A stretch of DNA of 64,000 bases from Paenibacillus sacheonensis (lineage in GTDB: Bacteria; Bacillota; Bacilli; Paenibacillales; Paenibacillaceae). Positions 45,112-54,067 of this stretch are shown one piece after another. The position numbers and the translations under genes were made by a program. Within the stretch, counting starts at the first letter, position 1; the number at the start of each line of letters is the position of its first letter. The stretch is taken from assembly GCF_009909195.1 (NCBI RefSeq), contig NZ_JAAAMU010000010.1, forward strand, positions 159,573 through 223,572, given 5' to 3'. The notes under the pieces were generated by a model. The model had not been told where the DNA came from. It searched no databases and saw only the letters and a program-made list of their open reading frames with translations.

Positions 45112-46337
45112 GGTGTTTTGTACCCCCAGCTGTCAATCGCGGTTCGAAGCGCTTCGTTGCCTGGTTTCGCTGCGGCCTCCGGAAGCGAAACGTTGTTAAG
45201 GGTTGCCTCGATCGCTTGTCGGAAGGCTTGTCCGCCGGCTGCCGTCCCCATGGGATGACCATGAATGCCGCCGCCTGCGTTGACGACGACTTCGGAGCCG
45301 AAGTCGCGGAGAATGAGCGGAACGAGTCCCGGGTGAATCCCCGCGGACGGAACGGGGAAGCTTGTCCGTACGGGCAGCGCCGGATCGATCAGAGCAGCCT
45401 GCACGGCCAGATTCTCTTCCCGCGGCATCACGACGGAGCCGTAAGGGGACGGGAACAAGGCGAGGTCGGCGCCGGCCAGCCGCATCAGCTTGCCCAGCAG
45501 AAGCGGGGCAGAGATGCCATAATGCGGCGACGGGTAGAAGGCACCGGCCATGGCCGGATGGGCCGCGATCGGTATGTTGATCTCCGGATCGCTGGCAAGC
45601 TCATGCAGCACGTCGAAGCCGTATGCCAGCACGTTGAAGAGCAGGGCGTTGGCTCCGGATGCGATCGCGAGCTTCGCCTGCGAGGCGAGCTTCGAAGTCG
45701 GTCCCGTCAAGTTGACGGCATACAGCAGCTTCTGCCCAGTCTCGGCTTCCGCCTGGCGGGCTGCTTCCATGCAAGCTTCCACGCGCTTCTGCAGCGGGGT
45801 GAGCGGGTTCTCGAATAGAATCTCGTCGTCCTTGATGAGGTCGACGCCGCCAAGCGCTTGTTTGTAGAACTGTTCGCGCAGATTAGGCAGGTCGTGGCCG
45901 ATGACGGACTTGAAGATGCTCATGAGCAGCGGCCGGTCATGAACGCCGAGCAGGCCTCGTACGCCTTCGATGCCAAACTTCGGTCCGGGGAAGGCCGACA
46001 GGAAATCCGCCGAGAAATCCAAATCGAGCAGCTTGATGCGGCCGTCCATGGAGAGCTTGCCGAAGACGGTCACGAGCAGGGCGGGGAGATCGCGGCTGAA
46101 ATTGACGTCCGGATACGCAACGACGATATCCGCATAACGCGTTCCGGGTTCAGTGCCGCCTGATTCTACGACGGATACGACGCGGCCGAGATGTTTCTCC
46201 ATTTCGGCTTTGCGGGCTTCGGGCAGATCGGTCCAGCTGCCGACGGTCAAGCCGACGGCGATGCCGAGCGCTTTTTTGTTGAAATCGGCTTTATCGTCAT
46301 AACACCGATAAGTGGCCGTGCATACCGCATGACTCAT
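45108..46337 (-). CDS. mtnW: 2,3-diketo-5-methylthiopentyl-1-phosphate enolase (RuBisCO-like)
   Basis: RuBisCO-like protein that enolises the diketo intermediate of methionine salvage; it does not fix CO2. The 409-residue protein has the RuBisCO large-chain layout with [20 protein letters not shown] around the metal site and the C-terminal [15 protein letters not shown] phosphate loop. The start ATG overlaps the proC stop by 4 bp, with AAAGGA 10 bases upstream, so it is translationally coupled to a proline-synthesis gene. Confidence 0.95.
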   Translation of the reverse strand: MSHAVCTATYRCYDDKADFNKKALGIAVGLTVGSWTDLPEARKAEMEKHLGRVVSVVESGGTEPGTRYADIVVAYPDVNFSRDLPALLVTVFGKLSMDGRIKLLDLDFSADFLSAFPGPKFGIEGVRGLLGVHDRPLLMSIFKSVIGHDLPNLREQFYKQALGGVDLIKDDEILFENPLTPLQKRVEACMEAARQAEAETGQKLLYAVNLTGPTSKLASQAKLAIASGANALLFNVLAYGFDVLHELASDPEINIPIAAHPAMAGAFYPSPHYGISAPLLLGKLMRLAGADLALFPSPYGSVVMPREENLAVQAALIDPALPVRTSFPVPSAGIHPGLVPLILRDFGSEVVVNAGGGIHGHPMGTAAGGQAFRQAIEATLNNVSLPEAAAKPGNEALRTAIDSWGYKTP

Positions 46338-47215
46338 GATTTTGCATTCCTTTCGATATCGGCTCCCATTTCCATAGCGCGTTCGGCCGAACGGGTGACG
46401 GCTGCCAGAACGGCTTCCGTGAATCGGTACTCGTCGAACTTTTCGATCGCCGCCTGCGTGGAACCATTCGGCGACGTGACCTTGCGGCGCAGCTCGGCCG
46501 GGTCTTCGCCGGTGGCTTTGACCATATGAGCGGCTCCGAGCACCGTCTGGATCGTCAGCTCGCGGGCGGCTTCCTCGGTCAGTCCCAGCTTGCTTCCGGC
46601 GGCGATCATCGCTTCCATCATGTAATAGATATAGGCAGGTCCGCTGCCGGAGAGGCCGGTTACGACCTCGAGCATCGGTTCTTCGACGATGGCTGTCAAG
46701 CCGACGGCTTGGAACAACGCGTCCGCCAGAAGACGCTGGCTATCGCTCACGGAAGTCGAGAAGCTGATCCCCGTCGCGCCGAGTCCGATGGTGCTGGACG
46801 TATTGGGCATCGTTCGCGCGATCGGCATCGGTTTGCCGAGCAGCGTTTCGAGAGTCGAGATCGTCATGCCCGCGATAAGGGATACGATCAGTTGGCCGGG
46901 ATGGAGCAAGTCGCGAACGCGCTTGATCGCCTCTGCCGCGTCCTTCGGCTTCATGGCGAGGAATACGATATCGGATTCGCGCAGCATGGCGTCCTTATCC
47001 TCGGCGGTGATCGCCCCGTTAATGCCGTAGCGGCTGGATAGCTCGTTCATGCGTTCGGCGTTCTGCCTGTTCATCATCCCGATTCGTTCGGGCTCCGTCA
47101 GGCCGCGGTCAAGGATGCCCCGTACGATCGCTTCGGCCATGGAGCCTGCACCATAGAAGCACATGCGGAGCGTATGGATGTCCGGAAGGGTGCCGGAAGT
47201 GGAAAGAGTCGTCAT
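46334..47215 (-). CDS. proC: Pyrroline-5-carboxylate reductase
   Basis: Last step of proline synthesis, reducing pyrroline-5-carboxylate with NAD(P)H. The 293-residue protein shows the dinucleotide-binding [42 protein letters not shown] and the C-terminal signature [17 protein letters not shown] with [11 protein letters not shown]. About 17 residues precede the usual start, but AGGAGG 11 bases before ATG 47215 supports it. It follows proA by 21 bp and overlaps mtnW. Confidence 0.95.
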   Translation of the reverse strand: MTTLSTSGTLPDIHTLRMCFYGAGSMAEAIVRGILDRGLTEPERIGMMNRQNAERMNELSSRYGINGAITAEDKDAMLRESDIVFLAMKPKDAAEAIKRVRDLLHPGQLIVSLIAGMTISTLETLLGKPMPIARTMPNTSSTIGLGATGISFSTSVSDSQRLLADALFQAVGLTAIVEEPMLEVVTGLSGSGPAYIYYMMEAMIAAGSKLGLTEEAARELTIQTVLGAAHMVKATGEDPAELRRKVTSPNGSTQAAIEKFDEYRFTEAVLAAVTRSAERAMEMGADIERNAKS

Positions 47216-47236
47216 AATAGCTGTTATCCTCCTGGT

Positions 47237-48484
47237 TTACCCGCGAATTTGACCATTGCCGAACACGCGGAATTTAGTTGTCGTCAACGCAGGCAGTCCC
47301 ATGGGGCCGCGAGCGTGAAGCTTCTGGGTGCTGATGCCGATTTCGGCGCCGAAGCCGAATTCGAAGCCGTCGGTGAAGCGGGTGGATGCGTTATGGTACA
47401 CAGCGGCCGCATCGACGCGCTGCATGAAATTCGCGGCGTTCTCCGCGTTCTCGGTGACGATGCATTCCGAGTGCATGGTGCCGAATCGAGCGATATGGCC
47501 CAGCGCTTGATCGAGATCGTCCACGATGCGGATGTTCATGATATAGTCGTTATATTCTGTCGCAAAATCGGTATCCGATACCGGAGCGGCTTCGGGAACG
47601 AGCGCGCGCGTCCGCTCGCAGCCCCGCAATTCCACGCTGGCCGTCAAGAAACGGTCCGCGAGCGAGCGAAGATGTTCCGCTGCGAACGATTCATGCAGCA
47701 GCAGCGTCTCCATGGAGTTGCACACCGACGGGCGCTGCACCTTCGCGTTGAACGCGATGTCCGAGGCCATGTCGAACGATGCGCCTGCATCCACGAACGT
47801 ATGGCAGATGCCGGCGCCTGTCTCGATGACAGGAACGGTAGCATTCTCGACGACGTTGCGGATCAGCGAGGCGCCGCCCCGCGGGATTACGACGTCGAGG
47901 AGACCGTTCAGCTTCAACATTTCGTCGACGGAAGCGCGCGACGGATCTTCGACGAGCTGCAGCGCATCGGCGGGAAGCGCCGTGCTTTCAAGCGCTGCGC
48001 GGAGCACCTCCACGATGCGTTGGTTCGAAGCTAATGCGGCCGATCCTCCGCGAAGGACGACCGAGTTGCCGGTCTTCAGGCAGAGGCCGGCCGCGTCGAC
48101 CGTCACATTCGGACGCGCTTCGTAGATCATGCCGATAACGCCCAGAGGGACGGAAATTTTCTCGACGCGAAGACCGTTCGGACGCTGGAACGACTCAAGC
48201 GTCAAGCCGACCGGATCGGGGAGCTCCACGACTTGCTTCAGTCCTTCGGCGATGCCATGAATCCGCTCCGGCGTCAGCTTCAGCCGGTCGAGCAGAGATT
48301 CGCTCGTTCCGTTGCCGCGGCCGCGTTCAATATCCTCGGCATTGGCGGCGATTATTGAAGCCTGCTGCTCAACGAGAGCATCGGCCATCGCGAGCAGCGC
48401 TTCGTTCTTCTGCTGCGTTGTCATGCGATTCATCACTTGCGCGGCCGATTTGGCCAGCGCGGCTTTCTCGCGTACTTCGCTCAT
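47237..48484 (-). CDS. proA: Gamma-glutamyl phosphate reductase
   Basis: Reduces glutamyl 5-phosphate to glutamate semialdehyde with NADPH. The 415-residue aldehyde-dehydrogenase-fold protein contains PLGVIGMIYEARPNVTVDA, NSVVLRGGSAALASN, the catalytic-Cys context SVCNSMETLLLHES and GFGAEIGISTQKLHARGPMG. AAGGG lies 7 bases before the ATG. It is separated from proB by a 224-bp gap filled largely by an inverted-repeat element, unlike the tight proBA spacing usual in bacteria. Confidence 0.96.
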   Translation of the reverse strand: MSEVREKAALAKSAAQVMNRMTTQQKNEALLAMADALVEQQASIIAANAEDIERGRGNGTSESLLDRLKLTPERIHGIAEGLKQVVELPDPVGLTLESFQRPNGLRVEKISVPLGVIGMIYEARPNVTVDAAGLCLKTGNSVVLRGGSAALASNQRIVEVLRAALESTALPADALQLVEDPSRASVDEMLKLNGLLDVVIPRGGASLIRNVVENATVPVIETGAGICHTFVDAGASFDMASDIAFNAKVQRPSVCNSMETLLLHESFAAEHLRSLADRFLTASVELRGCERTRALVPEAAPVSDTDFATEYNDYIMNIRIVDDLDQALGHIARFGTMHSECIVTENAENAANFMQRVDAAAVYHNASTRFTDGFEFGFGAEIGISTQKLHARGPMGLPALTTTKFRVFGNGQIRG

Positions 48485-48559
48485 ATGTAGCCCTTCTTTC
48501 TCGTTATTTCTATTTTTTCCCTATAGCTTGGATTCAAAGCTCGGCGAATGTGAATGTAG

Positions 48560-48692
48560 TGACCGGAGGTCGAAATGAAGTCGGAAAAGTGAAACGGTCG
48601 CCTTTGTAGTCTGTTTTCAACATCTAATCAATTACATAATCGAAGAAAACAGCACTACAACAGCGATTGGAGACTCATTCGACCGCAGGTCA
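48560..48692. mobile_element. MITE-like inverted-repeat element between proB and proA
   Basis: A 133-bp sequence with imperfect terminal inverted repeats: left TGACCGGAGGTCGAA at 48560, right ending TTCGACCGCAGGTCA at 48692, extended by TGAAGTC/GACTCA. The centre is a long hairpin, TTGTAGTCTGTTTTC (48604-48618) against GAAAACAGCACTACAA (48645-48660) with one bulged base and a 26-base loop. It encodes no protein. No target duplication is obvious, so a MITE or another dispersed structured repeat are both possible. Confidence 0.55.
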
Positions 48693-48708
48693 TGCTCTTA
48701 CCGCGCTT

Positions 48709-49824
48709 TTAATTCTTCAGCGTCACCCATTCGTCGCGATGAATGACCTCCATGCGTGCGACCTCGACCCGCCTGCGGACTTCCTCGGAGCTTAGCCCTG
48801 CAGCGGCCTGCGCTTGCGCTGCATCGTAATTGACCACGCCGCGGCCGAGCGTCTGGCCCTGCAGGTTGCATACCTCGACGACGTCTCCGGGATGGAAATC
48901 GCCCTCGATGGTCCGGATGCCCGCGGGCAGCAGACTCTTGCCGCCCTCGATCAGCGCCCGTTCGGCGCCTTCATCGACGATGATGCGCCCCTGCGGCATG
49001 GAGTGGAAACCGAGCCACTGCTTCTTCATGGGGAGATTGTGCAGGCTCGTATCGAAGTACGTGCCTCTGCCATTCCCCGAGACGGCCAGCTGCAGATCGC
49101 CGGGCTCGACGACGCGTCCGATGAAGGTCGGCACGCCGCCGCGCATGGCGATGCGCGAGGCTTCGATCTTGGAACGCATGCCGCCAGTACCGACCGCGGA
49201 CCCTGCGCCGCCGGCAAAGCTCAAGATGTCGTCCGAAATTTGGCCGACGCGGTCAATGCGTTTGGCGGCCGGGTTTTTTCTCGGATCCTCGGTGTACAGG
49301 CCGTCCATGTCGGTAATGATGACGAGCTGTTTGGCTTTCACGAGATTGCCGACCAGCGCGGACAGCGTATCGTTCTCGCTGAATTTCAACTCTTCCGTCG
49401 CGACCGTATCGTTCTCGTTGACGATGGGGACGATACGCTGCTTGAGCAGTTCGTCGATCGTCATTTGCGCATTTTGAATTCGTTTGCGGTTGGAGAAGTC
49501 GGCTCGCGTCAGCAAGATTTGCGCGACGCCGATGCCGCCCCGGTCGCCATAGGATCCGAATGCCTCTTGATACGCCTGCATGAGCAGCGCCTGCCCGACG
49601 GCGGCCGCGGCCTGCTTCTCATGAATGATTTTCGGGCGGCTCGCGTAGCCGATTTTCCTGAATCCCGCGGCAACGGCGCCGGAGGTCACGAGCAGCACCT
49701 GATGGCCGGCCTCGTGCAAGGCAGCCAGCTCGTGCGCGAAGAACGCAATTCGTTCGCGGTTCAAGCCGCCTTCTTCCGAAGTGAGGGAGCTGCTTCCGAT
49801 TTTGACTACGATCGTATCTGTCAT
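48709..49824 (-). CDS. proB: Glutamate 5-kinase with PUA domain
   Basis: Phosphorylates glutamate in the first, normally feedback-inhibited step of proline synthesis. The 371-residue protein has an amino-acid-kinase domain (VVKIGSSSLTSEEGG, VTSGAVAAGF, PIVNENDTVA, ITDMDGLYTEDPR, GTGGMRSKIEA) and a C-terminal PUA domain (about 278-360). The start has AAAGG about 13 bases upstream. It is preceded by a T-box leader and followed by the inverted-repeat element, then proA. Confidence 0.96.
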   Translation of the reverse strand: MTDTIVVKIGSSSLTSEEGGLNRERIAFFAHELAALHEAGHQVLLVTSGAVAAGFRKIGYASRPKIIHEKQAAAAVGQALLMQAYQEAFGSYGDRGGIGVAQILLTRADFSNRKRIQNAQMTIDELLKQRIVPIVNENDTVATEELKFSENDTLSALVGNLVKAKQLVIITDMDGLYTEDPRKNPAAKRIDRVGQISDDILSFAGGAGSAVGTGGMRSKIEASRIAMRGGVPTFIGRVVEPGDLQLAVSGNGRGTYFDTSLHNLPMKKQWLGFHSMPQGRIIVDEGAERALIEGGKSLLPAGIRTIEGDFHPGDVVEVCNLQGQTLGRGVVNYDAAQAQAAAGLSSEEVRRRVEVARMEVIHRDEWVTLKN

Positions 49825-49870
49825 TGTGGCGACCTAACCTTTCCCAGGAGTGGCTGGCTGAGTATCTAGA

Positions 49871-50110
49871 AAAACAAAAAAACTTCCGCCCTTGTATAGA
49901 GACAAAGGACGAAAGTTAGCTTCCGCGGTACCACCTTTATTAACGCCATGCGCACGCCAAATAATGGATGCGATGCCGTTCGGCTTAAAGACCTGATAAC
50001 AGCAGGCCGCTGTCCGACTCGTCGCCGGCCGTTCGGGGGTGGGTTTCTGCAGCAGATACGGTAAATTCTCGCAGCAAGCGAATCTACTCTCTGGTCGCAT
50101 CGCGGATTGC
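49871..50110 (-). promoter_or_regulatory. T-box leader of proB (probably proline tRNA-responsive)
   Basis: On the minus strand: GCGATGC (50103-50097) pairs with GCATCGC (49976-49970) to close stem I, with AGAGAGTAG just inside; the T-box AAAGGTGGTACCGCGG is at 49938-49923; the terminator CTTTCGTCCTTTGT / ACAAGGGCGGAAG follows, ending in T7-G-T5. The T-box and terminator are unmistakable. The specifier is not certain; a CCG (Pro) codon at 49983-49981, on the 3' side of stem I, is a candidate. Confidence 0.9.
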
Positions 50111-50153
50111 ATACTTGGTCCCGTCAAGACGTTGCTTATGTTAAGTTACAGCA

Positions 50154-50183
50154 AGCATACCATGGCCGGCGCCGACCTGTAAA
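50154..50183 (-). promoter_or_regulatory. Candidate promoter for the proB T-box transcript
   Basis: On the minus strand TTTACA (50183-50178), 18-base spacer, TATGCT (50159-50154), about 50 bases ahead of stem I. Confidence 0.4.
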
Positions 50184-50185
50184 GC

Positions 50186-50218
50186 AAACGAAAGCCCGCA
50201 GAGACGCGCTCTGCGGGC
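50186..50218 (-). terminator. Terminator after mtnE
   Basis: GCCCGCAGAG pairs perfectly with CTCTGCGGGC across a 5-base loop; on the minus strand TTTCGTTT follows. It separates mtnE from the proB unit. Confidence 0.75.
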
Positions 50219-50232
50219 CGCGGACTCGATCG

Positions 50233-51417
50233 TTAGCCGAACAAACCCAGCTTTCCGATTCGGTGGATAGCTTCCTGAAGCCGTTCCTCCGGCGCCAGCA
50301 GTCCAAGCCGTACGTAGCCTTCGCCATGCGAGCCGAAACCGACGCCAGGCGCTACGACAACGTCCGCATGCTCCAGCACGTAATCGGAGAACGAAGCGGA
50401 GGTATGTCCCTTCGGCACGGGCAGCCAGCAGAAGAAGGAACCGCTGGGTTTGTTTGACACCCAGCCGATCTCGTCCATGGCGGCGAATAACGCATTGCGG
50501 CGGCTCTCGTAAGCGGCCGTCAGCTCCGTCACGCATTGCTGCGGCCCAGTCAGGGCAACGGCGGCGGCGTCTTGGATGCCGCCGAACAGACTGCAGTAGT
50601 AATGATCCTGAATCAAGTTGATGAGCGATACGATCTCTGGATTGCCGAGAGCGAAGCCGACGCGCCATCCTGCCATGTTGTACGTCTTGGACAGCGTATA
50701 GAATTCCACGCCGACTTCTTTGGCGCCAGGCGACTGCAGGAAACTGACCGGCGCATTTCCATCGAAGCCGATTGCGCCGTATGCAAAGTCGCTCGCGACA
50801 ACGATGCCGTGTTTAGCGGCGAATTCGATCGTCTGCGCATAGAAATCCGATCCGGCGGTCGCGCCGGTAGGATTGTTGGGATAATTGATGAACATCAGCT
50901 TCGCCTTGTTCGCCGCCTCCGCGGAGATGGTGCTGTAATCCGGCAGGAAGCCGTTGCTTTCCCTAAGCGGCATGTATTCCATAACCCCGCCGGCCAGCGC
51001 GACGCCGGACCAGTAGTCCGGATAACCGGGATCGGGCACGAGGCAGACATCTCCGGGATTAAGCAGACATTGGCTGATCTCGATCAATCCCGTCTTGCCT
51101 CCGAACAGAACGGCTACTTCCGTCTCGGGGTCCAGCTCGACATCATAATCTTCCTTGTAACGCTGGGCTACGGCTTCTTTCAGGAATTTGAATCCGCTGA
51201 AAGGCGGATACTTATGATAGAGCGGATTCGGAGCTGCCGCTTGAAGCGCGGCCACGATGTGAGGCGGAGTGGGCCGATCGGGATTGCCCTGTCCAAGATT
51301 GATGACATCGCGCCCTTTGGCCGCCTGCGCATTCGCTTTGTGAACTAACGCCGAGAAAAATTGAGCCGGCAAACCCGTCATGCGGCTTGCCGGTTGGATG
51401 TGTACTTTGGGTTCCAT
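50233..51417 (-). CDS. mtnE: Pyridoxal-phosphate aminotransferase, probably MtnE of methionine salvage
   Basis: A 394-residue class I aminotransferase. INLGQGNPDRPTPPHIV, NPLYHKYPPFSGFKFLKEAV, DPGYPDYWSG, NYPNNPTGATA and the PLP-lysine context YTLSKTYNMAGWRVGFALGN match B. subtilis YkrV/MtnE closely, which transaminates 2-keto-4-methylthiobutyrate to methionine. ATG 51417 has GGAGG about 11 bases upstream and gives the family length. Neighbouring mtnU and the mtnWXB genes support the role. The general family also includes other aminotransferases, so specificity is inferred. Confidence 0.85.
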   Translation of the reverse strand: MEPKVHIQPASRMTGLPAQFFSALVHKANAQAAKGRDVINLGQGNPDRPTPPHIVAALQAAAPNPLYHKYPPFSGFKFLKEAVAQRYKEDYDVELDPETEVAVLFGGKTGLIEISQCLLNPGDVCLVPDPGYPDYWSGVALAGGVMEYMPLRESNGFLPDYSTISAEAANKAKLMFINYPNNPTGATAGSDFYAQTIEFAAKHGIVVASDFAYGAIGFDGNAPVSFLQSPGAKEVGVEFYTLSKTYNMAGWRVGFALGNPEIVSLINLIQDHYYCSLFGGIQDAAAVALTGPQQCVTELTAAYESRRNALFAAMDEIGWVSNKPSGSFFCWLPVPKGHTSASFSDYVLEHADVVVAPGVGFGSHGEGYVRLGLLAPEERLQEAIHRIGKLGLFG

Positions 51418-51534
51418 GGTAATCGTAATCCTCCACCTGTATTCTAGCCCTAAATGTAGCACATGGACCGGATAAAAGTCGAGTATAGAGGTTGGTTTAA
51501 CTGGAAAAGACCCCAATGCCCGCTAGGTCTAAAG

Positions 51535-51978
51535 CTACAGATCCAGAGCTTTCAGGAAAGGCTTGATGTTGGCTTTGAAAGTGAGTAAATAAGGTTTGCG
51601 GTTTTCGTCAAAAATAAGCAGCAGCTGCGGTTTCTTCGGACAGTAAAACAGGAATACGTCCTGCGTCGTGACCTGCTCCGCGCCGGCCTTGACCGCGGTC
51701 GGTTCATCGAGCGGAATCCGGAAAACGTACCCGCATTTGTCCTCGGGCTGAAGCTTCGGCGACAGGCCCGTCGTCGTCTTGAGCCACGATTTGGCATAAC
51801 CTTGGTATTCCGGGCTGTTGGGCACCGTCTTGACTACTTTTCCCGCCACGACGTCGAAAGCTTGAACCGGCCGTTGACCGGTCTCGCCTTCGCTGCTTGC
51901 GGCGCTTGCGGAGAATGGCATCATCAGGAAAAGCAGAAGTGCGAATGCGGAAAGGATGTGTATGCTCCGTATTTTCAT
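51535..51978 (-). CDS. Secreted protein of unknown function
   Basis: A 147-residue protein with a clear signal peptide: basic start MKIR, hydrophobic core LSAFALLLFLMMPF and cleavage near ASAA (residues 23-27). The mature part is about 120 residues with two cysteines (CGYVFRIPLDEP and FLFYCPKKPQ) that could pair outside the cell. I recognise no family. It lies between mtnE and the divergent mtnU; a role in salvage is not implied. Confidence 0.6.
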   Translation of the reverse strand: MKIRSIHILSAFALLLFLMMPFSASAASSEGETGQRPVQAFDVVAGKVVKTVPNSPEYQGYAKSWLKTTTGLSPKLQPEDKCGYVFRIPLDEPTAVKAGAEQVTTQDVFLFYCPKKPQLLLIFDENRKPYLLTFKANIKPFLKALDL

Positions 51979-52032
51979 TAATCATAGCGCTCCTTTGGGA
52001 TGGGATTTCATTTCGTTGTTAAGCTACCCATC

Positions 52033-52060
52033 TTGACAGCGAAGCATGAGACGTTATGAT
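52033..52060 (+). promoter_or_regulatory. mtnU promoter
   Basis: TTGACA (52033-52038), 16-base spacer, TATGAT (52055-52060), 75 bases before the start codon. Confidence 0.7.
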
Positions 52061-52134
52061 TAGTAAAACTGAGCAATACAGGGACTTCGGCATCGATATG
52101 CCGGATGTGGGAATGTCGATGGGAGGCAATAAAG

Positions 52135-52932
52135 ATGAGCGGGAACAAACTGCGCGTGGCCGTCGTTCAAATGCATGTGGACGCGGGAAATCCGGATGCG
52201 AATTTCGAGCGGTTGGAGCGTAAGCTGGCCGAAGCGGTAAGCGGGGAAGAGAAACCGGAGCTGGTCATGCTGCCGGAAATGTGGAATACGGGCTACGCGC
52301 TCGAGCGAATCGAGGAGATCGCCGATCCGGAAGGGCGTCGAACGAAGGAGCTGTTATCCGCTTTCGCACGGGCGAACGGCGTTCAAGTGCTTGGCGGATC
52401 GATCGCGGAGAAACGCGCGGATGGCGTTTATAATACGGTGTACGTGTTCGATGAACAGGGAGAGCTGGCAAGCAGCTATTCCAAGATCCACTTGTTCCGC
52501 CTGATGGACGAAGAGAAGTATCTGAAGGCTGGCGAGGAATTGGGCCGTTTGGAAGCAGGGGGAGCTTCGGCTGGAATGATGATTTGTTACGATATCCGGT
52601 TTCCCGAGCTGGCGCGCAAGCTTGCTTTGGACGGCGCGCAAGCATTGTTCGTGCCGGCGCAATGGCCGAATCCAAGGCTTCATCATTGGCGGACGCTGCT
52701 GACGGCCAGGGCGATCGAGAACCAAATGTTCGTCATCGCCTGCAACCGCTGCGGGACGAGCGGAGAAAGCTCGTTCTTCGGACATTCCTTGATTATCGAT
52801 CCATGGGGCGAAATCATTGCGGAAGCGGGGGAAGAAGAGACGATCCTTCGCGCCGAGATCGACCTGACGCTCGTGGATGCCGTTCGAGCCAAAATTCCCG
52901 TGTTTGAAGACCGCAGGCCGTCCTTGTACTAA
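52135..52932 (+). CDS. mtnU: Nitrilase-superfamily amidase, probably omega-amidase MtnU
   Basis: A 265-residue carbon-nitrogen hydrolase. The Glu-Lys-Cys triad is visible in LPEMWNTGY, YSKIHLFR and MMICYDIRFPEL. Next to mtnE the likely substrate is the 2-oxo-glutaramate type keto acid produced when glutamine is the amino donor, as proposed for B. subtilis MtnU (YkrU). ATG 52135 has GGGAGG 8 bases upstream. It is a single-gene unit read away from the mtn/pro block. Confidence 0.85.
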   Translation: MSGNKLRVAVVQMHVDAGNPDANFERLERKLAEAVSGEEKPELVMLPEMWNTGYALERIEEIADPEGRRTKELLSAFARANGVQVLGGSIAEKRADGVYNTVYVFDEQGELASSYSKIHLFRLMDEEKYLKAGEELGRLEAGGASAGMMICYDIRFPELARKLALDGAQALFVPAQWPNPRLHHWRTLLTARAIENQMFVIACNRCGTSGESSFFGHSLIIDPWGEIIAEAGEEETILRAEIDLTLVDAVRAKIPVFEDRRPSLY

Positions 52933-52945
52933 ATCGTTCATTAGC

Positions 52946-52981
52946 ACGGCGACTTCTGCCTAAACGGCGCCTTCTGCCTAA
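52946..52981. repeat. Tandem duplication of an 18-bp unit
   Basis: ACGGCGACTTCTGCCTAA (52946-52963) is repeated at 52964-52981 with one change (A to C). It lies in the gap between mtnU and the LysR gene. Confidence 0.8.
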
Positions 52982-52995
52982 TCGAAGCATTGAGA

Positions 52996-53898
52996 TTACG
53001 AATTGAAGTGATTCTCCGTCGTCAGATTCATGGTTGCGATAAATGCTTCGGCCGCTCTCGAGAGATAGCGGCCTTTTCGGCTGGCGATCACGAGCGTTCT
53101 CGTCGGCTTCGGGGAGGCGAAAGACAAGTAAGCCGGGGCAAGCTCGCCGGTCGTCTCCCGCTGAAGCATCTTCGGCACGAACGTAATTCCCATGCCGGCG
53201 GCGACGAGCGACTGCACGGTCTCGATATTGGTGCTCTCGAAGACGATACGCGGCTCGAATCCGGCTTTCTCGCAGGTTTCCAGGACGATTTGCCGGAAGC
53301 CTTGTCCTTTCTTGAGGACGATAAACGGTTCGGCGCGCAGCTCCTCCACGCTTACCGGCTTCGTTCGTTTCGCGAGCGCATGGTCGGGCGGAACGGCCAG
53401 CACGATTTCTTCTTCTATAATGGGAATCCACTCGAGCGAAGGCTCATGAAGCGGAAGCGCCAGCAGGCTGAGGTCGGTTTGGCCGCTTGCCGTCAATTGT
53501 TCCAGCTTGGAAGGAGTGTCCTCCACGAGCACGACCTCGATTTCCGGATAGTTCCGGCCGAAGATAGGAAGCACGATCGGAAGGACATGCGAACCCGTGA
53601 TGGACAAGCTGCCGACGACCAGCTTTCCTTTGCGCATGTGGGCAAGGTCGTCCAGCTCCTGCTTCAGCTGCTCGACATTATCGAGAATCCCTTGCGCCTT
53701 CTCCACGAAGACGGCGCCGGCATGCGTCAACTCAACCGAGTTGGTCGTGCGTCTGAACAGCAGCACGCCGATTTCCTTTTCCAATTTCGAGAGCTGCTGG
53801 CTGAGGGAAGGTTGGGCGATATGCAGCTTTTCCGCGGCGCGGGAGAAATTTTTCTCTTTGGCTATCTGGATGACGTATTGCAGCTGACGAAGTTCCAA
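52996..53898 (-). CDS. LysR-family regulator divergent from leuCD
   Basis: A 300-residue LysR-type regulator starting at TTG 53898 (LELRQLQYVIQIAKEKNFSR); GGAAG lies 11 bases upstream. The helix-turn-helix is RAAEKLHIAQPSLSQQLSKL, followed by an effector domain with VGSLSITGSHVLPIVLPIFG and a late GMGITFVPKM. A longer ATG start at 53943 would run through the operator-like repeats, so TTG is preferred. Divergence from leuC and the shared operator region suggest it controls leucine synthesis genes and itself (inference). Confidence 0.85.
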   Translation of the reverse strand: MELRQLQYVIQIAKEKNFSRAAEKLHIAQPSLSQQLSKLEKEIGVLLFRRTTNSVELTHAGAVFVEKAQGILDNVEQLKQELDDLAHMRKGKLVVGSLSITGSHVLPIVLPIFGRNYPEIEVVLVEDTPSKLEQLTASGQTDLSLLALPLHEPSLEWIPIIEEEIVLAVPPDHALAKRTKPVSVEELRAEPFIVLKKGQGFRQIVLETCEKAGFEPRIVFESTNIETVQSLVAAGMGITFVPKMLQRETTGELAPAYLSFASPKPTRTLVIASRKGRYLSRAAEAFIATMNLTTENHFNS

Positions 53899-53941
53899 GG
53901 ATAGGCACTTCCTTTCGACATGAATTGAAGGTAAGATCATC

Positions 53942-54007
53942 ATAGGCCATACCTATTGCTGTTATAGATATTATATCTTGGATCAATGAAGAAAGAAATG
54001 CTATGAT
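53942..54007. promoter_or_regulatory. LysR operator region and leuC promoter
   Basis: ATAGGCCATACCTAT (53942-53956) is an inverted repeat with a T-N11-A core, the LysR-type box. AGATATTATATCT (53966-53978) is a second perfect palindrome. It abuts the leuC promoter TTGGAT (53978-53983), 18-base spacer, TATGAT (54002-54007). Confidence 0.6.
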
Positions 54008-54067
54008 GTCTCCATAGAACCACTAGATTGCGCTACGTAACTTATGAAACTTTATGAGGTGAATTCA

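Noticed and set aside
45112..52134. S-box (SAM riboswitch) for methionine salvage genes
   Set aside because: The leaders of mtnE, mtnW and mtnU were read for the S-box core and terminator; nothing matched.
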